Assembly: GCA_027077805.1 (NCBI GenBank)
Contig: JALWTS010000004.1
Location: 35,552 to 99,551 of the forward strand
DNA: 64,000 bases
Direction: 5' to 3'
DNA from: Gammaproteobacteria bacterium
GTDB taxonomy: Bacteria > Pseudomonadota > Gammaproteobacteria > JABHGC01
Made by a program: the position numbers and the translations under genes
Shown here: positions 40,652 through 49,437 of the stretch, piece by piece
Position numbering within the stretch: position 1 is the first letter of the stretch
Layout: each line of letters begins with the position of its first letter
Notes under the pieces: model-generated
What the model was told of the DNA's origin: nothing
The model's database searches: none
The model's input: the letters and a program-made list of their open reading frames with translations, nothing else

Positions 40652-41332
40652 CTAATTTTGTTGGCTTTTCGCTTTTTTGGCTTGTTCTAAAACCTGTTGA
40701 ATTTCTTGTAAACGTCCTTTGTCGGCTAAAGGTCTATCAGGTCGAGCAGGCGCGTGTAAGGCTTTGTTTAAAAAGGTAATGGCTTGATCGTATTCGCCTT
40801 GTTCAAATAAAAATTCACCATAAAAATAATTGGGATCCATACCATCAGGATTAATCGTTAGGGCTTTTTCTAGGTATTTTTTGGCTTGTTCTTTATCTCC
40901 AAATGAAATTGGCCATCCGGGAACTTTATAGTAAAGACTTCCTAAGCTGGTATAAACCGAACCATTTAATACCATTGGATCTTGTTTTTCTGCCGCTAAT
41001 AATAAATCTCTGGCTTCGGTAACTAATGCTTTCGCATGAAGCATGTCCATAAACCCATTTAAAACGCCAGCATAAGTGCTTTTAATAATGGCTTCCCAAA
41101 CTAGGGTGCGGGTTTGATTAGGGTAAGTTTTTTGCAGTTGCTGCACTTGTTGCAGTAATTTTTCATAAGCCTCTGCTTTTTTATCGGCAACCATATTATA
41201 GTGAATGATAGCCCATTGTTTTTGGATTTTCAGTAATTCTGATGGATAGTTTTTAGTATCCGCAGCCATAGCAATACTATAACTGCTCATAACAAATAAT
41301 AAGCTGGTGAATACGGTGATAATATTTTTCAT
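40652..41332 (-). CDS. exported TPR protein of the acyl-ligase/SDR operon
   Basis: 226 residues. A signal peptide (VFTSLLFVMSSYSIAMA, cut near residue 23) precedes a helical protein with TPR-like repeats; GSLYYKVPGWPISFGDKEQAKKYL and NPDGMDPNYFYGEFL are conserved-looking segments. Periplasmic; probably a partner-binding protein. Its ATG overlaps the SDR stop (TAATG), with AAGGAG inside the SDR gene end, so it is translationally coupled. Confidence 0.75.
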   Translation of the reverse strand: MKNIITVFTSLLFVMSSYSIAMAADTKNYPSELLKIQKQWAIIHYNMVADKKAEAYEKLLQQVQQLQKTYPNQTRTLVWEAIIKSTYAGVLNGFMDMLHAKALVTEARDLLLAAEKQDPMVLNGSVYTSLGSLYYKVPGWPISFGDKEQAKKYLEKALTINPDGMDPNYFYGEFLFEQGEYDQAITFLNKALHAPARPDRPLADKGRLQEIQQVLEQAKKAKSQQN

Positions 41333-42126
41333 TAAGACTCCTTGTTGACATATTTAGACATAATCGAATGGGAAGAGGCCAATCCCAAATCAACCAATGA
41401 TGGGAATAAGGCGTTGAGTTTGACAAAAAAGCGTTCAGGCCAACCTAAAAACACTTCTTTTTTATTAGATTCAATGGCTTGAATAATTTGTTTCACGACC
41501 CAATCAACGGTATCCACTTTGGTGTTCATTTCTTGATACATTTGGTAGGTCTTCTCAGAATTGATAGCGGTTTGGGTGGTGCGTGGGGCAATATAACTGA
41601 CCTTGATTGGTGTATTATGAAGCTCACGTCTCAGCGATTGGCTAAAACCATGAATGGCTGATTTGCTACTGGCATAACTGGTAAAATAAGCAAAGCCAAT
41701 CGAAGCAATAATAGAACCAATGTTGACAATATGCCCTTGTTGTCTTGTTAACATGGAGGGTAACAACATTTGAGTCAATACCATTGGTGCTATCACATTG
41801 ATTTGATAAAGTCGATTAATGGTGTCATCCGTTTCTTTCGTAAAGGCTTGAAAATATAAGATTCCTGCCCCATTGATCAAAATATCCACCGCTTTAGAAT
41901 CCCCTAATTCGGTATTGACCTTTAAACGACCCGCCATCGTTGATAAGTCCGTGCCAATAATTTGATAGGAGGATTGTAAGTTTTGAGCGAGTTGCTCTAA
42001 GGCTTGTTGTTGATAATCGACTAAAATCAAATGTTTCGCCTGCATTAAATCCAGTTGTTTCACTAATGCTTGCCCAATCCCACCTGCAGCACCTGTGATT
42101 AAAATCGTTGATTGATTAATTTTCAT
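41332..42126 (-). CDS. short-chain dehydrogenase/reductase
   Basis: 264 residues, classical SDR. Cofactor loop TGAAGGIGQAL near residue 12, NGAG (residues in ILINGAGILYF), catalytic Ser in NIGSIIAS, and YxxxK as YASSK. Bases IVD at the end of strand 2 (Asp) suggest NAD(H) rather than NADP(H). The C-terminal extension (AIESNKKEVFLGWPERFFVKLNALFP split) resembles SDRs acting on long-chain acyl substrates. Two bases after the diiron-protein gene. Confidence 0.85.
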   Translation of the reverse strand: MKINQSTILITGAAGGIGQALVKQLDLMQAKHLILVDYQQQALEQLAQNLQSSYQIIGTDLSTMAGRLKVNTELGDSKAVDILINGAGILYFQAFTKETDDTINRLYQINVIAPMVLTQMLLPSMLTRQQGHIVNIGSIIASIGFAYFTSYASSKSAIHGFSQSLRRELHNTPIKVSYIAPRTTQTAINSEKTYQMYQEMNTKVDTVDWVVKQIIQAIESNKKEVFLGWPERFFVKLNALFPSLVDLGLASSHSIMSKYVNKES

Positions 42127-42128
42127 CG

Positions 42129-42809
42129 CTATCTCCCTTTGCTTATTCCGTTGCTTGCTGTTGCGGGTGTTAAACTACGAAAAATATTGCCATACAGTTG
42201 AAACATTACCTGAGCACAATGAATAATACTTTGTTGATCCGCATCATTTGAAATTTGGTTTATTAATGTCGCAAAATTTTCCATATGTTTTTGGTCTAAT
42301 GAGCCATGTGATAATAAATAGCTAAATGCCGACTTGGGTAAGTCTAGCACTTTTTGTAGATTATTTGCGGCTTGTGTTGCTAATTTTATACTCGTGCCTT
42401 CTAACACATAGACCATCCCAAAAAAACTAATGGCATTATGACGTGAAATCGTATCATACGCGTATGCGACCATCACTTCAGTTGCAAAGTTTGCTTGACT
42501 ATTTTTTACTTGTTCCGCATTCCCGCCTGACGCCTCAATGTCATTCAGAATCCATTGTTCATGGCCGCTTTCTTCATTGATATATTCAATTAATGCACTT
42601 TGCATCCAAGCGAGATGTTGGGGTAAATGTGCCCCGCAATGCATTAATAATGGCACAGTATGTTTGACATGGTGATAGGCTTGGCTTAAAAAAGCAAGAT
42701 ATAAATCTTTACTAATGGAACCACTCACCCCTTGTTGTAATAATGGGATGTCTAACAATTGTTGTCGTTGCGTATCGGTTTGTTGTTGTAGTTGATCAAA
42801 AAAATTCAT
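42129..42809 (-). CDS. heme-oxygenase-like diiron protein (iron-containing redox enzyme / TenA-like)
   Basis: 226 residues, all-helical. Possible metal ligands occur in the expected order: E79/E80 and H83 in INEESGHEQW, E137 in VLEGTS, and H168, D172, H175 in SHGSLDQKHMENF. This E-H-E-H-D-H set is the pattern of the heme-oxygenase-like diiron oxidases (UndA, SznF, CADD and relatives), not of thiaminase TenA, whose catalytic Cys is not apparent. UndA-type members act on fatty acids. With an AMP ligase and an SDR in the operon, oxidation of an acyl chain is a reasonable guess. Confidence 0.75.
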   Translation of the reverse strand: MNFFDQLQQQTDTQRQQLLDIPLLQQGVSGSISKDLYLAFLSQAYHHVKHTVPLLMHCGAHLPQHLAWMQSALIEYINEESGHEQWILNDIEASGGNAEQVKNSQANFATEVMVAYAYDTISRHNAISFFGMVYVLEGTSIKLATQAANNLQKVLDLPKSAFSYLLSHGSLDQKHMENFATLINQISNDADQQSIIHCAQVMFQLYGNIFRSLTPATASNGISKGR

Positions 42810-42818
42810 TGAATTTCC

Positions 42819-44264
42819 TCAAACTTCGTCAGTAGTGGATTGGGAGTATAAGTTTTCAATCTCAGGTTGATAATGTTGCCAAATTTCTTGCCGATTTTCG
42901 GTACTAGGAGGCTTTAGCAACCAATGTTTGACTTGGGCATAATCAGGTAGGGTTTGATTGACTTGGTCAATACTTGTTTGAAGTTGTTGTTTATCGGAAG
43001 TCGGACTGGTAATGACCGCCACATTATAGGGTTGGGCTTCGCCAAAAACATAGGCTTGGAGAATCAATGTTTGACTGCAAAGGCTTTGTTCAATCCATTC
43101 GGGGGAAATATTCCGCCCATAAGAGCTAATAAATACATTGCGTTTGCGACCTGTCACAAATAAATAGCCTTCCTCATCAAAATACCCTAAATCACCACTA
43201 TGCCAACTATTCGTATCGGTTGCTGTTTGACCTAAATAACCAAGAAATAATTGGCTTTGAATGATGATTTCATTGGCATCCGTAAAACGTAATTTAATAT
43301 GAGGCAATGGACGACCAACACTGCCTATTTTATTCTCATTGAGAGTATTCACCGCGACGACAGAGGCAAGTTCTGATAAGCCATAGCCTTGATAAGCGGG
43401 GAGATTTTTGTCTTGTGCTTGTTTTAATAACAATGGTGAGACTACGGCACCACCCACCGCCACAAATCGTAAGGCGAGATCACTAAAATCATCACGAATT
43501 GTTAATAATTGTTTCAAAATTTCTGGGGTAGTGATCAGGCTTGTGGCTTGGTAATGACGAATCGCCTGATAGAATAATTTCGGTTCCAATTGATTGGATT
43601 GACGAAAACCTAATTCACTCAAACTTGGTAAACAACAACTACCCCCAACTAACAATGGCACATATAAACCTGCGATATTTTCCAGTAAGGTTGCTAAAGG
43701 TAGGGTGGCGAGATGAGTATCGTCTGAATTTGCCCCAACTCGTTCCGCAAGATTGGCAACGACGGTTTCTATTTGTTCTAAACTCAGACAAACACCTTTG
43801 GGTTGTCCTGTGGAACCTGAGGTATAGGTAATTTTACTGGTCTTAGGAAATAAGCTAGGCTTAGGATAATTCAATCGGTACAGATAACATGTTTGTTGTG
43901 CAATCACATACGTTGATTTTAACTGATCAATACCCAGCGATTTTGTATCAAATAACGCATGGTCTGTCAGTAAATAATTGGCACCTGATTGTCGCAAGCT
44001 ATGTTGGATTTGTTCCTGACTAAAAAAAAGGGGCAGTGGAATAATGGGACAATGTTGTTGTGTCGCTGCGAAATCAACCACTGCCCAAGCGGGGCTATTG
44101 TCGGCAAGTAACGCAAGGGTTTGAATATCTAACGCTTGCCATTGTGGTATCAGGGTTTGGATTTCTTCATATAACTCAGCATAAGTGAAACTTATTTCGG
44201 CATTTTTTATGGCAATGCGATCACCTTTCGTTTGACTGTAATGTTTTAATTTTGAGATTAGCAT
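42819..44264 (-). CDS. AMP-binding ligase (acyl-CoA/acyl-ACP synthetase-like)
   Basis: 481 residues from ATG 44264, preceded by AGGAT; the open frame starts 36 bases earlier but there overlaps more of the next gene. ANL superfamily: YTSGSTGQPKGV (ATP loop), YGLSEL (A5), HSGDLGYF (A7), TGRKRN (A8). The C-terminal domain is short: where most relatives have a catalytic loop with NGRxKR or GKxxR, this protein reads PSTENRQEIWQHY, so the usual A10 lysine is not evident. It should adenylate a carboxylic acid, but full thioester activity is in doubt. Confidence 0.85.
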   Translation of the reverse strand: MLISKLKHYSQTKGDRIAIKNAEISFTYAELYEEIQTLIPQWQALDIQTLALLADNSPAWAVVDFAATQQHCPIIPLPLFFSQEQIQHSLRQSGANYLLTDHALFDTKSLGIDQLKSTYVIAQQTCYLYRLNYPKPSLFPKTSKITYTSGSTGQPKGVCLSLEQIETVVANLAERVGANSDDTHLATLPLATLLENIAGLYVPLLVGGSCCLPSLSELGFRQSNQLEPKLFYQAIRHYQATSLITTPEILKQLLTIRDDFSDLALRFVAVGGAVVSPLLLKQAQDKNLPAYQGYGLSELASVVAVNTLNENKIGSVGRPLPHIKLRFTDANEIIIQSQLFLGYLGQTATDTNSWHSGDLGYFDEEGYLFVTGRKRNVFISSYGRNISPEWIEQSLCSQTLILQAYVFGEAQPYNVAVITSPTSDKQQLQTSIDQVNQTLPDYAQVKHWLLKPPSTENRQEIWQHYQPEIENLYSQSTTDEV

Positions 44265-44899
44265 CGTTGTTGATATCCTAAATGATAGGCATGAGACCAT
44301 ACTAAGCTTAAGAAAATCGAAGATAAATAGTGAAACCCCTGACGAATATTACCTGCAACAACCACAGGTTTACTGTCATAATAGCGACCCCATTGTGCTT
44401 GCTGTTGACCTAAACACTTAGGATCGGCCGGGGCTAAAATTCGCAGTTGTTGACAAAAACCGATTTTATAAAAGGCATTTAATAAGGCAGGGGTGGTCGT
44501 AAAAACTATCCAGCTCAGATTTCTGGCATAAAGATAAGCCGTCATCAAAATAATTAACCAGCGAATATTCCCTCGACTCTGTGCGGCTAAATTTCCAATT
44601 TCAACGATATCTTGGCGTTGAATAGCTTGTTGGTAGGTTTGGCTTAATAGGGTTTCAATCGGTGATTGGAAATATTGTTCTAAAAACAAAGGCGAGTGTT
44701 GGGCGAAACCCAAGCCTAAAGCGGCAATTAATGTTTGTTCGGAATCTCGAATGGCGATTAATTCAGGCAAAAAATGCGAGATTTCCGCACCATAAGCCTG
44801 CTGGTATTTCTTGAAAATATAGTCTTCAGTCATTTGACGTTGGCTATGATTTTTGTCCAATAAGTCAAATTGAATATTCTGAGGTAACAGTATTGGCAT
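44258..44899 (-). CDS. thermostable hemolysin family (GNAT/autoinducer-synthase-like) protein
   Basis: 213 residues. The pattern of an N-terminal strand-helix core, VEIGNLAAQSRGNIRWLI, LSWIVFTTTPALLNAFYKIGF and a C-terminal ADPKCLGQQQAQWGRYY matches, from memory, the thermostable hemolysin family (PF12261, named after Vibrio delta-VPH). VEIGNLA and NAFYKIGF are also what one expects in GNAT acyltransferases and LuxI-like enzymes. No signal peptide or membrane helix is seen, which does not fit a secreted hemolysin. First gene of the seven-gene operon; its TAA overlaps the ligase ATG. Confidence 0.72.
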   Translation of the reverse strand: MPILLPQNIQFDLLDKNHSQRQMTEDYIFKKYQQAYGAEISHFLPELIAIRDSEQTLIAALGLGFAQHSPLFLEQYFQSPIETLLSQTYQQAIQRQDIVEIGNLAAQSRGNIRWLIILMTAYLYARNLSWIVFTTTPALLNAFYKIGFCQQLRILAPADPKCLGQQQAQWGRYYDSKPVVVAGNIRQGFHYLSSIFLSLVWSHAYHLGYQQRC

Positions 44900-44974
44900 T
44901 TTCCGTCCTTAATCTTATCCCATCGTTAAGCGAATGATACCTAATAAAACTTAAGCGAAACTTAAGAGGACGTT

Positions 44975-45484
44975 TTATTTTAATTTTGGAAAGGGTGCGG
45001 GCTGAGTAAATACCCAATCATTCTCTTTAACAGGGCTATGACAACTCGTACAAATTTGCATACCCTTATTAAAGGGGTGTTGTTCTAAACCAACCCAACG
45101 TGCCCAACCCCAATGATAAGTTGGGGCGTATTTTTTTGAGTCTTTGAACATAAATTCCGCATGAACAAATGCTTTAGGCACCGTGGCGGCTTGCCAGTTT
45201 TCTAGGGCTTGAGTTTTCCAAACGACTTTGCCCAAAATAGTGCCATCTGGCCAAGGATTTGTTTGACCCGTACGAGAGGCTTGGATGGCAATATCATTCC
45301 CTAAAATCACTCTCAGGGTGTGATTATCCGTACGATAAGAGACGGCAATGGTTTCCCAAGTTTGCCAATTGTCTGGATAACGAATACCATGTGAGTCATC
45401 GTTGGCATTGACGATTGACAGTGAGAGTGAGAGTAATAAGGTGAGGATTGAAAATAGTTTGAAGAGTAATTTTTGTAATAGCAT
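44975..45484 (-). CDS. cytochrome P460 family c-type heme protein
   Basis: 169 residues with a signal peptide (KLFSILTLLLSLSLSIVNA) and one heme c site, CTSCH at residues 145-149. YPDNWQTWETIAVSYR, RVILGNDIA, GTILGKVVWK and WGWARWVGLE are P460-family signatures. P460 enzymes of nitrifiers oxidise hydroxylamine and need a Lys-heme cross-link; cytochrome c'-beta relatives bind NO. The heme is periplasmic. Which activity applies cannot be decided here. It stands alone, 75 bases from the operon above. Confidence 0.85.
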   Translation of the reverse strand: MLLQKLLFKLFSILTLLLSLSLSIVNANDDSHGIRYPDNWQTWETIAVSYRTDNHTLRVILGNDIAIQASRTGQTNPWPDGTILGKVVWKTQALENWQAATVPKAFVHAEFMFKDSKKYAPTYHWGWARWVGLEQHPFNKGMQICTSCHSPVKENDWVFTQPAPFPKLK

Positions 45485-45605
45485 GGCATTTTTCCTGACG
45501 ATAAAAGCGTGGATTACTCGGATAGGCTTACATTTTTTTCATATAGGAATTCTAGTATAAACCAATTAAACATTTGAATTTGATTTTTATTACTTAGCGT
45601 TTCGC

Positions 45606-46250
45606 TTACGGAGTGGTGCCATATTGTTGACGATAGTTTTCAATGGCTTGTGCTTGTGCTTGCCAATCAGACGAATTTTGTAAATAACGCAACATATGTT
45701 GTAGATTGATAATGCTCCAAACCGTTAAACCATATTGTTGCTTAATTTCAGCAATGGCGGATTGTTGGTTTTTCCCTTGTTCTTGTCTATCCAGAGCAAT
45801 AATCACCCCTGCGGGAGTGGCACCATTGGCTTGGATGATCTCAATGGATTCTCGCACGGATGTCCCTGCGGAAATCACATCATCAATGATTAAAACCTTG
45901 CCTTGCAATGGCGAGCCGACAATATTTCCACCTTCGCCATGATCTTTCATTTCTTTACGATTAAAGGCATAGGGAACATCCATATTTTTATTGGCTAAAG
46001 CAATACTTGTGGTTGTTGCGAGAGGAATGCCTTTATAAGCAGGACCAAATAACATATCCAATGGAATTTGCTGGTCAATAATGGTTTGGGCATAAAATTC
46101 ACCTAATTTGGCGAGACGATTCCCTGTATTAAATAAGCCCGCGTTAAAAAAATACGGACTTTGACGACCTGACTTTAAAGTGAAATGTCCAAATTTTAGA
46201 ATGTTTAACTCAATGGCAAAAGATAGAAAATCTTGTTGATAAGTTTGCAT
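45606..46250 (-). CDS. pyrE: orotate phosphoribosyltransferase
   Basis: 214 residues: [40 protein letters not shown] and the PRPP loop [14 protein letters not shown]. It makes OMP from orotate and PRPP. Divergent from xth over 71 bases. Confidence 0.97.
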   Translation of the reverse strand: MQTYQQDFLSFAIELNILKFGHFTLKSGRQSPYFFNAGLFNTGNRLAKLGEFYAQTIIDQQIPLDMLFGPAYKGIPLATTTSIALANKNMDVPYAFNRKEMKDHGEGGNIVGSPLQGKVLIIDDVISAGTSVRESIEIIQANGATPAGVIIALDRQEQGKNQQSAIAEIKQQYGLTVWSIINLQHMLRYLQNSSDWQAQAQAIENYRQQYGTTP

Positions 46251-46321
46251 TAGGTTTCCTACAATAATGGGTGCTGGCTGGGCAATATTCTAATCGAGTG
46301 AGTTTTCAGTTAAGGATTATT

Positions 46322-47113
46322 ATGCGTATTATTACCTTTAATGCAAATGGAATTCGTGCGGCAGCAAGAAAAGGATTTTATCCTTGGTTACAACAACAAC
46401 AAGCGGATATGGTATGTATTCAAGAATTAAAAGCTCAAGTCGATCAACTAAAAGACCCCTTATTCCAACCTCAAGATTATTATTGTTTTTATCATCAAGC
46501 CGAAAAAAAAGGCTATAGTGGCGTGGGATTCTATGCCAAACGTCAACCAGATAATGTCAACATTGGTTTGGGCGAAGGTTGGGAGGATATTGATGCCGAA
46601 GGGCGTTATTTACGAGCCGATTTCGGGAAATTAACGGTGATTTCCTTATATGCTCATTCAGGGACATCTTCTGAGGAACGTCAAGCTAAAAAAATGGATT
46701 TTTTAGCCAGATTTTTACCCTATCTTGAACAATTACGCAGTGATAATGAGCGTTACTATATTATTTGTGGTGATTTTAATATTGCCCATAAGCCCATTGA
46801 TTTAAAAAATTGGCGTGCCAATCAAAAACATTCCGGCTTTTTGCCTGAAGAACGGGCATGGTTAGATCAATTGTTTGAGCATTCTGGCTATTTAGATAGT
46901 TTTCGCTTAGTAAATCAAGAACCGGAACAATATACTTGGTGGTCAAATCGGGGCAAGGCTTGGGACAACAATACTGGTTGGCGTATCGATTATCAAGTCA
47001 TTAGTGATAATTTGAAAGAGAAAGTGGTGGCTGCCGATATTTATAAAAGCCAACGCTTTAGTGATCATGCCCCATTAATATTGGATTATAAGCTGGATTT
47101 ATTCTCATGTTGA
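46322..47113 (+). CDS. xth: exodeoxyribonuclease III
   Basis: 263 residues from ATG 46322, with AAGGA 6 bases upstream; the open frame begins at 46271 but MRIITFNANGIRAAARKG is the family start. Mg2+ and catalytic residues in CIQELK, SLYAHSG, CGDFNIAH, WWSNRG and FSDHAPLIL. AP endonuclease and 3'-5' exonuclease of base excision repair. The divergent xth-pyrE pair is common in gammaproteobacteria. Its end overlaps the priA start by 7 bases. Confidence 0.95.
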   Translation: MRIITFNANGIRAAARKGFYPWLQQQQADMVCIQELKAQVDQLKDPLFQPQDYYCFYHQAEKKGYSGVGFYAKRQPDNVNIGLGEGWEDIDAEGRYLRADFGKLTVISLYAHSGTSSEERQAKKMDFLARFLPYLEQLRSDNERYYIICGDFNIAHKPIDLKNWRANQKHSGFLPEERAWLDQLFEHSGYLDSFRLVNQEPEQYTWWSNRGKAWDNNTGWRIDYQVISDNLKEKVVAADIYKSQRFSDHAPLILDYKLDLFSC

Positions 47114-49305
47114 TTTTACGGGTTGCCGTTGCTTTACCATTACGCCGTTATTTTGATTATTTGCCTAAAGTTGGTCTCAATCGAGAACAATTTAAAATTG
47201 GCGTGCGCTTGAAAGTTCCGTTTGGACCACGCACTATGTTAGGCATTTTAATTGAGATTGTGGATCAAGCCTCGGTGGAAGAACACCGCTTAAAACCTAT
47301 TATTGATGTTTTAGATAGTGAACCTTTATTTTCTGCCTTAGATTTAAAATTATTATGTTGGGTCAGTCATTATTATCATCATCCCATTGGGGATGTATTG
47401 TCAACTGCCTTACCGAGTAAATTACGCAAAGGGGAAAAGGCGAAATTAAAAGGTGAAAAACGTTGGCAACTGACTGAGCTTGGTGCGAAAAAAGCCATTG
47501 AAGGCTTAAGTAAACAAGCCAAGCGTCAAATTCAAATATTAGAATTATTACAACAACATCCTACGGGTTTAAGCAGTGCTGAAATCCAACAGCAGTTGGG
47601 CAATTGCCAGCCAGCCATTAAAGCCTTACAAAAAAAAGCATGCTTGCAAGCCTATGACTGTTATATTCCCCCAACTGTTACAGATAAAGTCGAAGCACCT
47701 TTCGCCTTACAAGCGAGGCAACAACAAGCGGTTACCGCCATTTTATCCAGTTTAGACAAATTTCAATGTTTTTTATTAGATGGGGTGACGGGGAGTGGTA
47801 AAACCGAAGTGTATCTACATATTGTGGCAAAAGTGATAGAACTCGGCTTGCAAGCATTAATTTTAGTGCCTGAAATTGGTTTAACGCCACAATTACTCGG
47901 TCGGTTTCAACGACGCTTTCAACAACCCATTGCCGCATTGCATTCCGGCTTATCGGATCAAGAACGCTTAACGGCATGGATGATGGCAAAACAGGGCAAA
48001 GCCTCTATTGTGATCGGGACTCGTTCAGCGGTATTTGTCCCTTTGCAGTCCGCAGGCGTTTTTATTGTTGATGAAGAACATGATATTTCGTTTAAACAAC
48101 AAGAAGGTTTACGTTATTCTGCCAGAGATATTGCGATTAAACGAGCCCATCAACATAACATTCCCATTATCTTAGGGTCTGCAACGCCATCACTCGAAAG
48201 TATGCACAATGCTAACAAACAGAAATATCAGTATTTACATTTACCGAAACGTGCTGGAAATGCGAAACCCCCTGAAATTGAATTATTAGACATGAAACAA
48301 CATCCCATGAAAAATGGGTTTTCTACCGCATTATTAAAAACCATTGCCCAGCATTTAGGGCGTGATGAACAAGTGTTATTATTTTTAAATCGGCGAGGGT
48401 ATGCACCACGTTTAATTTGTCGGGAATGTGGTTGGTTAGCCGATTGTCCTCAATGTGATGCCCATATGACCTTACACCATCAACTAAGAAAACTGAGTTG
48501 TCATCACTGTGGTTTTGAGCAAAAGATTCCTAGAACCTGTCCGCAATGTGAGAGTTTACAACTCGTCATGTTAGGTCAAGGCACAGAACGAATCGAAGAA
48601 ACCTTAACCAAACTTTTTCCCAATAATAATGTGGCTCGAATTGATCGAGATACCACCCGTAAAAAAGGTGTATTTGAACAACAACTCAAAGACATCCATG
48701 CCAATAAAATCCAATTATTAATTGGTACGCAAATGTTAGCCAAAGGTCATCATTTCCCTAATGTCACTTTGGTTGGGATTTTAGATGCCGATCAAGGCTT
48801 ACTCGGTGTTGATTTTCGTTCCGCTGAACGTTTAGCTCAATTAATTTTACAAGTCGCAGGGCGAGCAGGGCGAGAACAAAAAATCGGGAAAGTATTAATT
48901 CAAACCTATTACGCCTATCATTCCTTTTGGGACAGTTTATTGTATCAAGGTTATCATCGTTTTTGTGAACTCGCCCTAGAAGAACGCCAACAAGCCCAAT
49001 TCCCCCCATTTGCCGTGCAAGCACTACTAAGAGCCGAATCAACGGAACAACCCTTCCCTATGGATTTTTTAAATCAAGCCCGTTATCTCGCCGAACAATA
49101 TGCGATTGCCGGCATAGAATACTTAGGTCCGGTTCCCTCACCCATGGAACGGCGTGGCGGTTGGTATCGAGCCCAGTTATTAGTGCAAGCGAAAGAACGG
49201 CGTACCTTGCATCAATTACTTGCTCATTGGATTATTGCTTTAGAGAAAATGAAAAAGTATAAAGTGCGGTGGTCGATTGATATTGATCCGTTGGAGATGT
49301 TTTGA
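47107..49305 (+). CDS. priA: primosomal replication restart helicase PriA
   Basis: 732 residues. N-terminal DNA-binding domain (RVAVALPLRRYFDYL), winged helix, then superfamily 2 helicase with Walker A DGVTGSGKTEVYL, DEEHD, SATPSLES, and a zinc site of eight cysteines (CRECGWLADCPQC and CHHCGF, CPQC) inserted in the helicase; AGRAGR as motif VI. Full length. It reloads DnaB at stalled forks; note that priB is absent from its usual place in the rpsF operon here. Confidence 0.97.
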   Translation: MLILRVAVALPLRRYFDYLPKVGLNREQFKIGVRLKVPFGPRTMLGILIEIVDQASVEEHRLKPIIDVLDSEPLFSALDLKLLCWVSHYYHHPIGDVLSTALPSKLRKGEKAKLKGEKRWQLTELGAKKAIEGLSKQAKRQIQILELLQQHPTGLSSAEIQQQLGNCQPAIKALQKKACLQAYDCYIPPTVTDKVEAPFALQARQQQAVTAILSSLDKFQCFLLDGVTGSGKTEVYLHIVAKVIELGLQALILVPEIGLTPQLLGRFQRRFQQPIAALHSGLSDQERLTAWMMAKQGKASIVIGTRSAVFVPLQSAGVFIVDEEHDISFKQQEGLRYSARDIAIKRAHQHNIPIILGSATPSLESMHNANKQKYQYLHLPKRAGNAKPPEIELLDMKQHPMKNGFSTALLKTIAQHLGRDEQVLLFLNRRGYAPRLICRECGWLADCPQCDAHMTLHHQLRKLSCHHCGFEQKIPRTCPQCESLQLVMLGQGTERIEETLTKLFPNNNVARIDRDTTRKKGVFEQQLKDIHANKIQLLIGTQMLAKGHHFPNVTLVGILDADQGLLGVDFRSAERLAQLILQVAGRAGREQKIGKVLIQTYYAYHSFWDSLLYQGYHRFCELALEERQQAQFPPFAVQALLRAESTEQPFPMDFLNQARYLAEQYAIAGIEYLGPVPSPMERRGGWYRAQLLVQAKERRTLHQLLAHWIIALEKMKKYKVRWSIDIDPLEMF

Positions 49306-49369
49306 ACTCATTTATGCCAGACAAAAATTATTTTCCCTTTAAATTTTAGTAAGTTCTAAAACTTTTTTC

Positions 49370-49398
49370 TTGTATTTTCTAGCTTTCATTTGTATAGT
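49370..49398 (+). promoter_or_regulatory. sigma70-type promoter upstream of the SPOR gene
   Basis: TTGTAT at 49370-49375, a 17-base spacer, TATAGT at 49393-49398; 40 bases before the ATG at 49438. It would drive the SPOR gene and gmk. Confidence 0.5.
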
Positions 49399-49437
49399 AT
49401 TTAATTTATCATTATCAACCATGATTGGGGAAGCACA

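Noticed and set aside
42129..42809. Thiaminase II (TenA) for the heme-oxygenase-like protein
   Set aside because: No thiamine genes nearby, the catalytic Cys of TenA is not apparent, and a metal-ligand set typical of diiron members is present.
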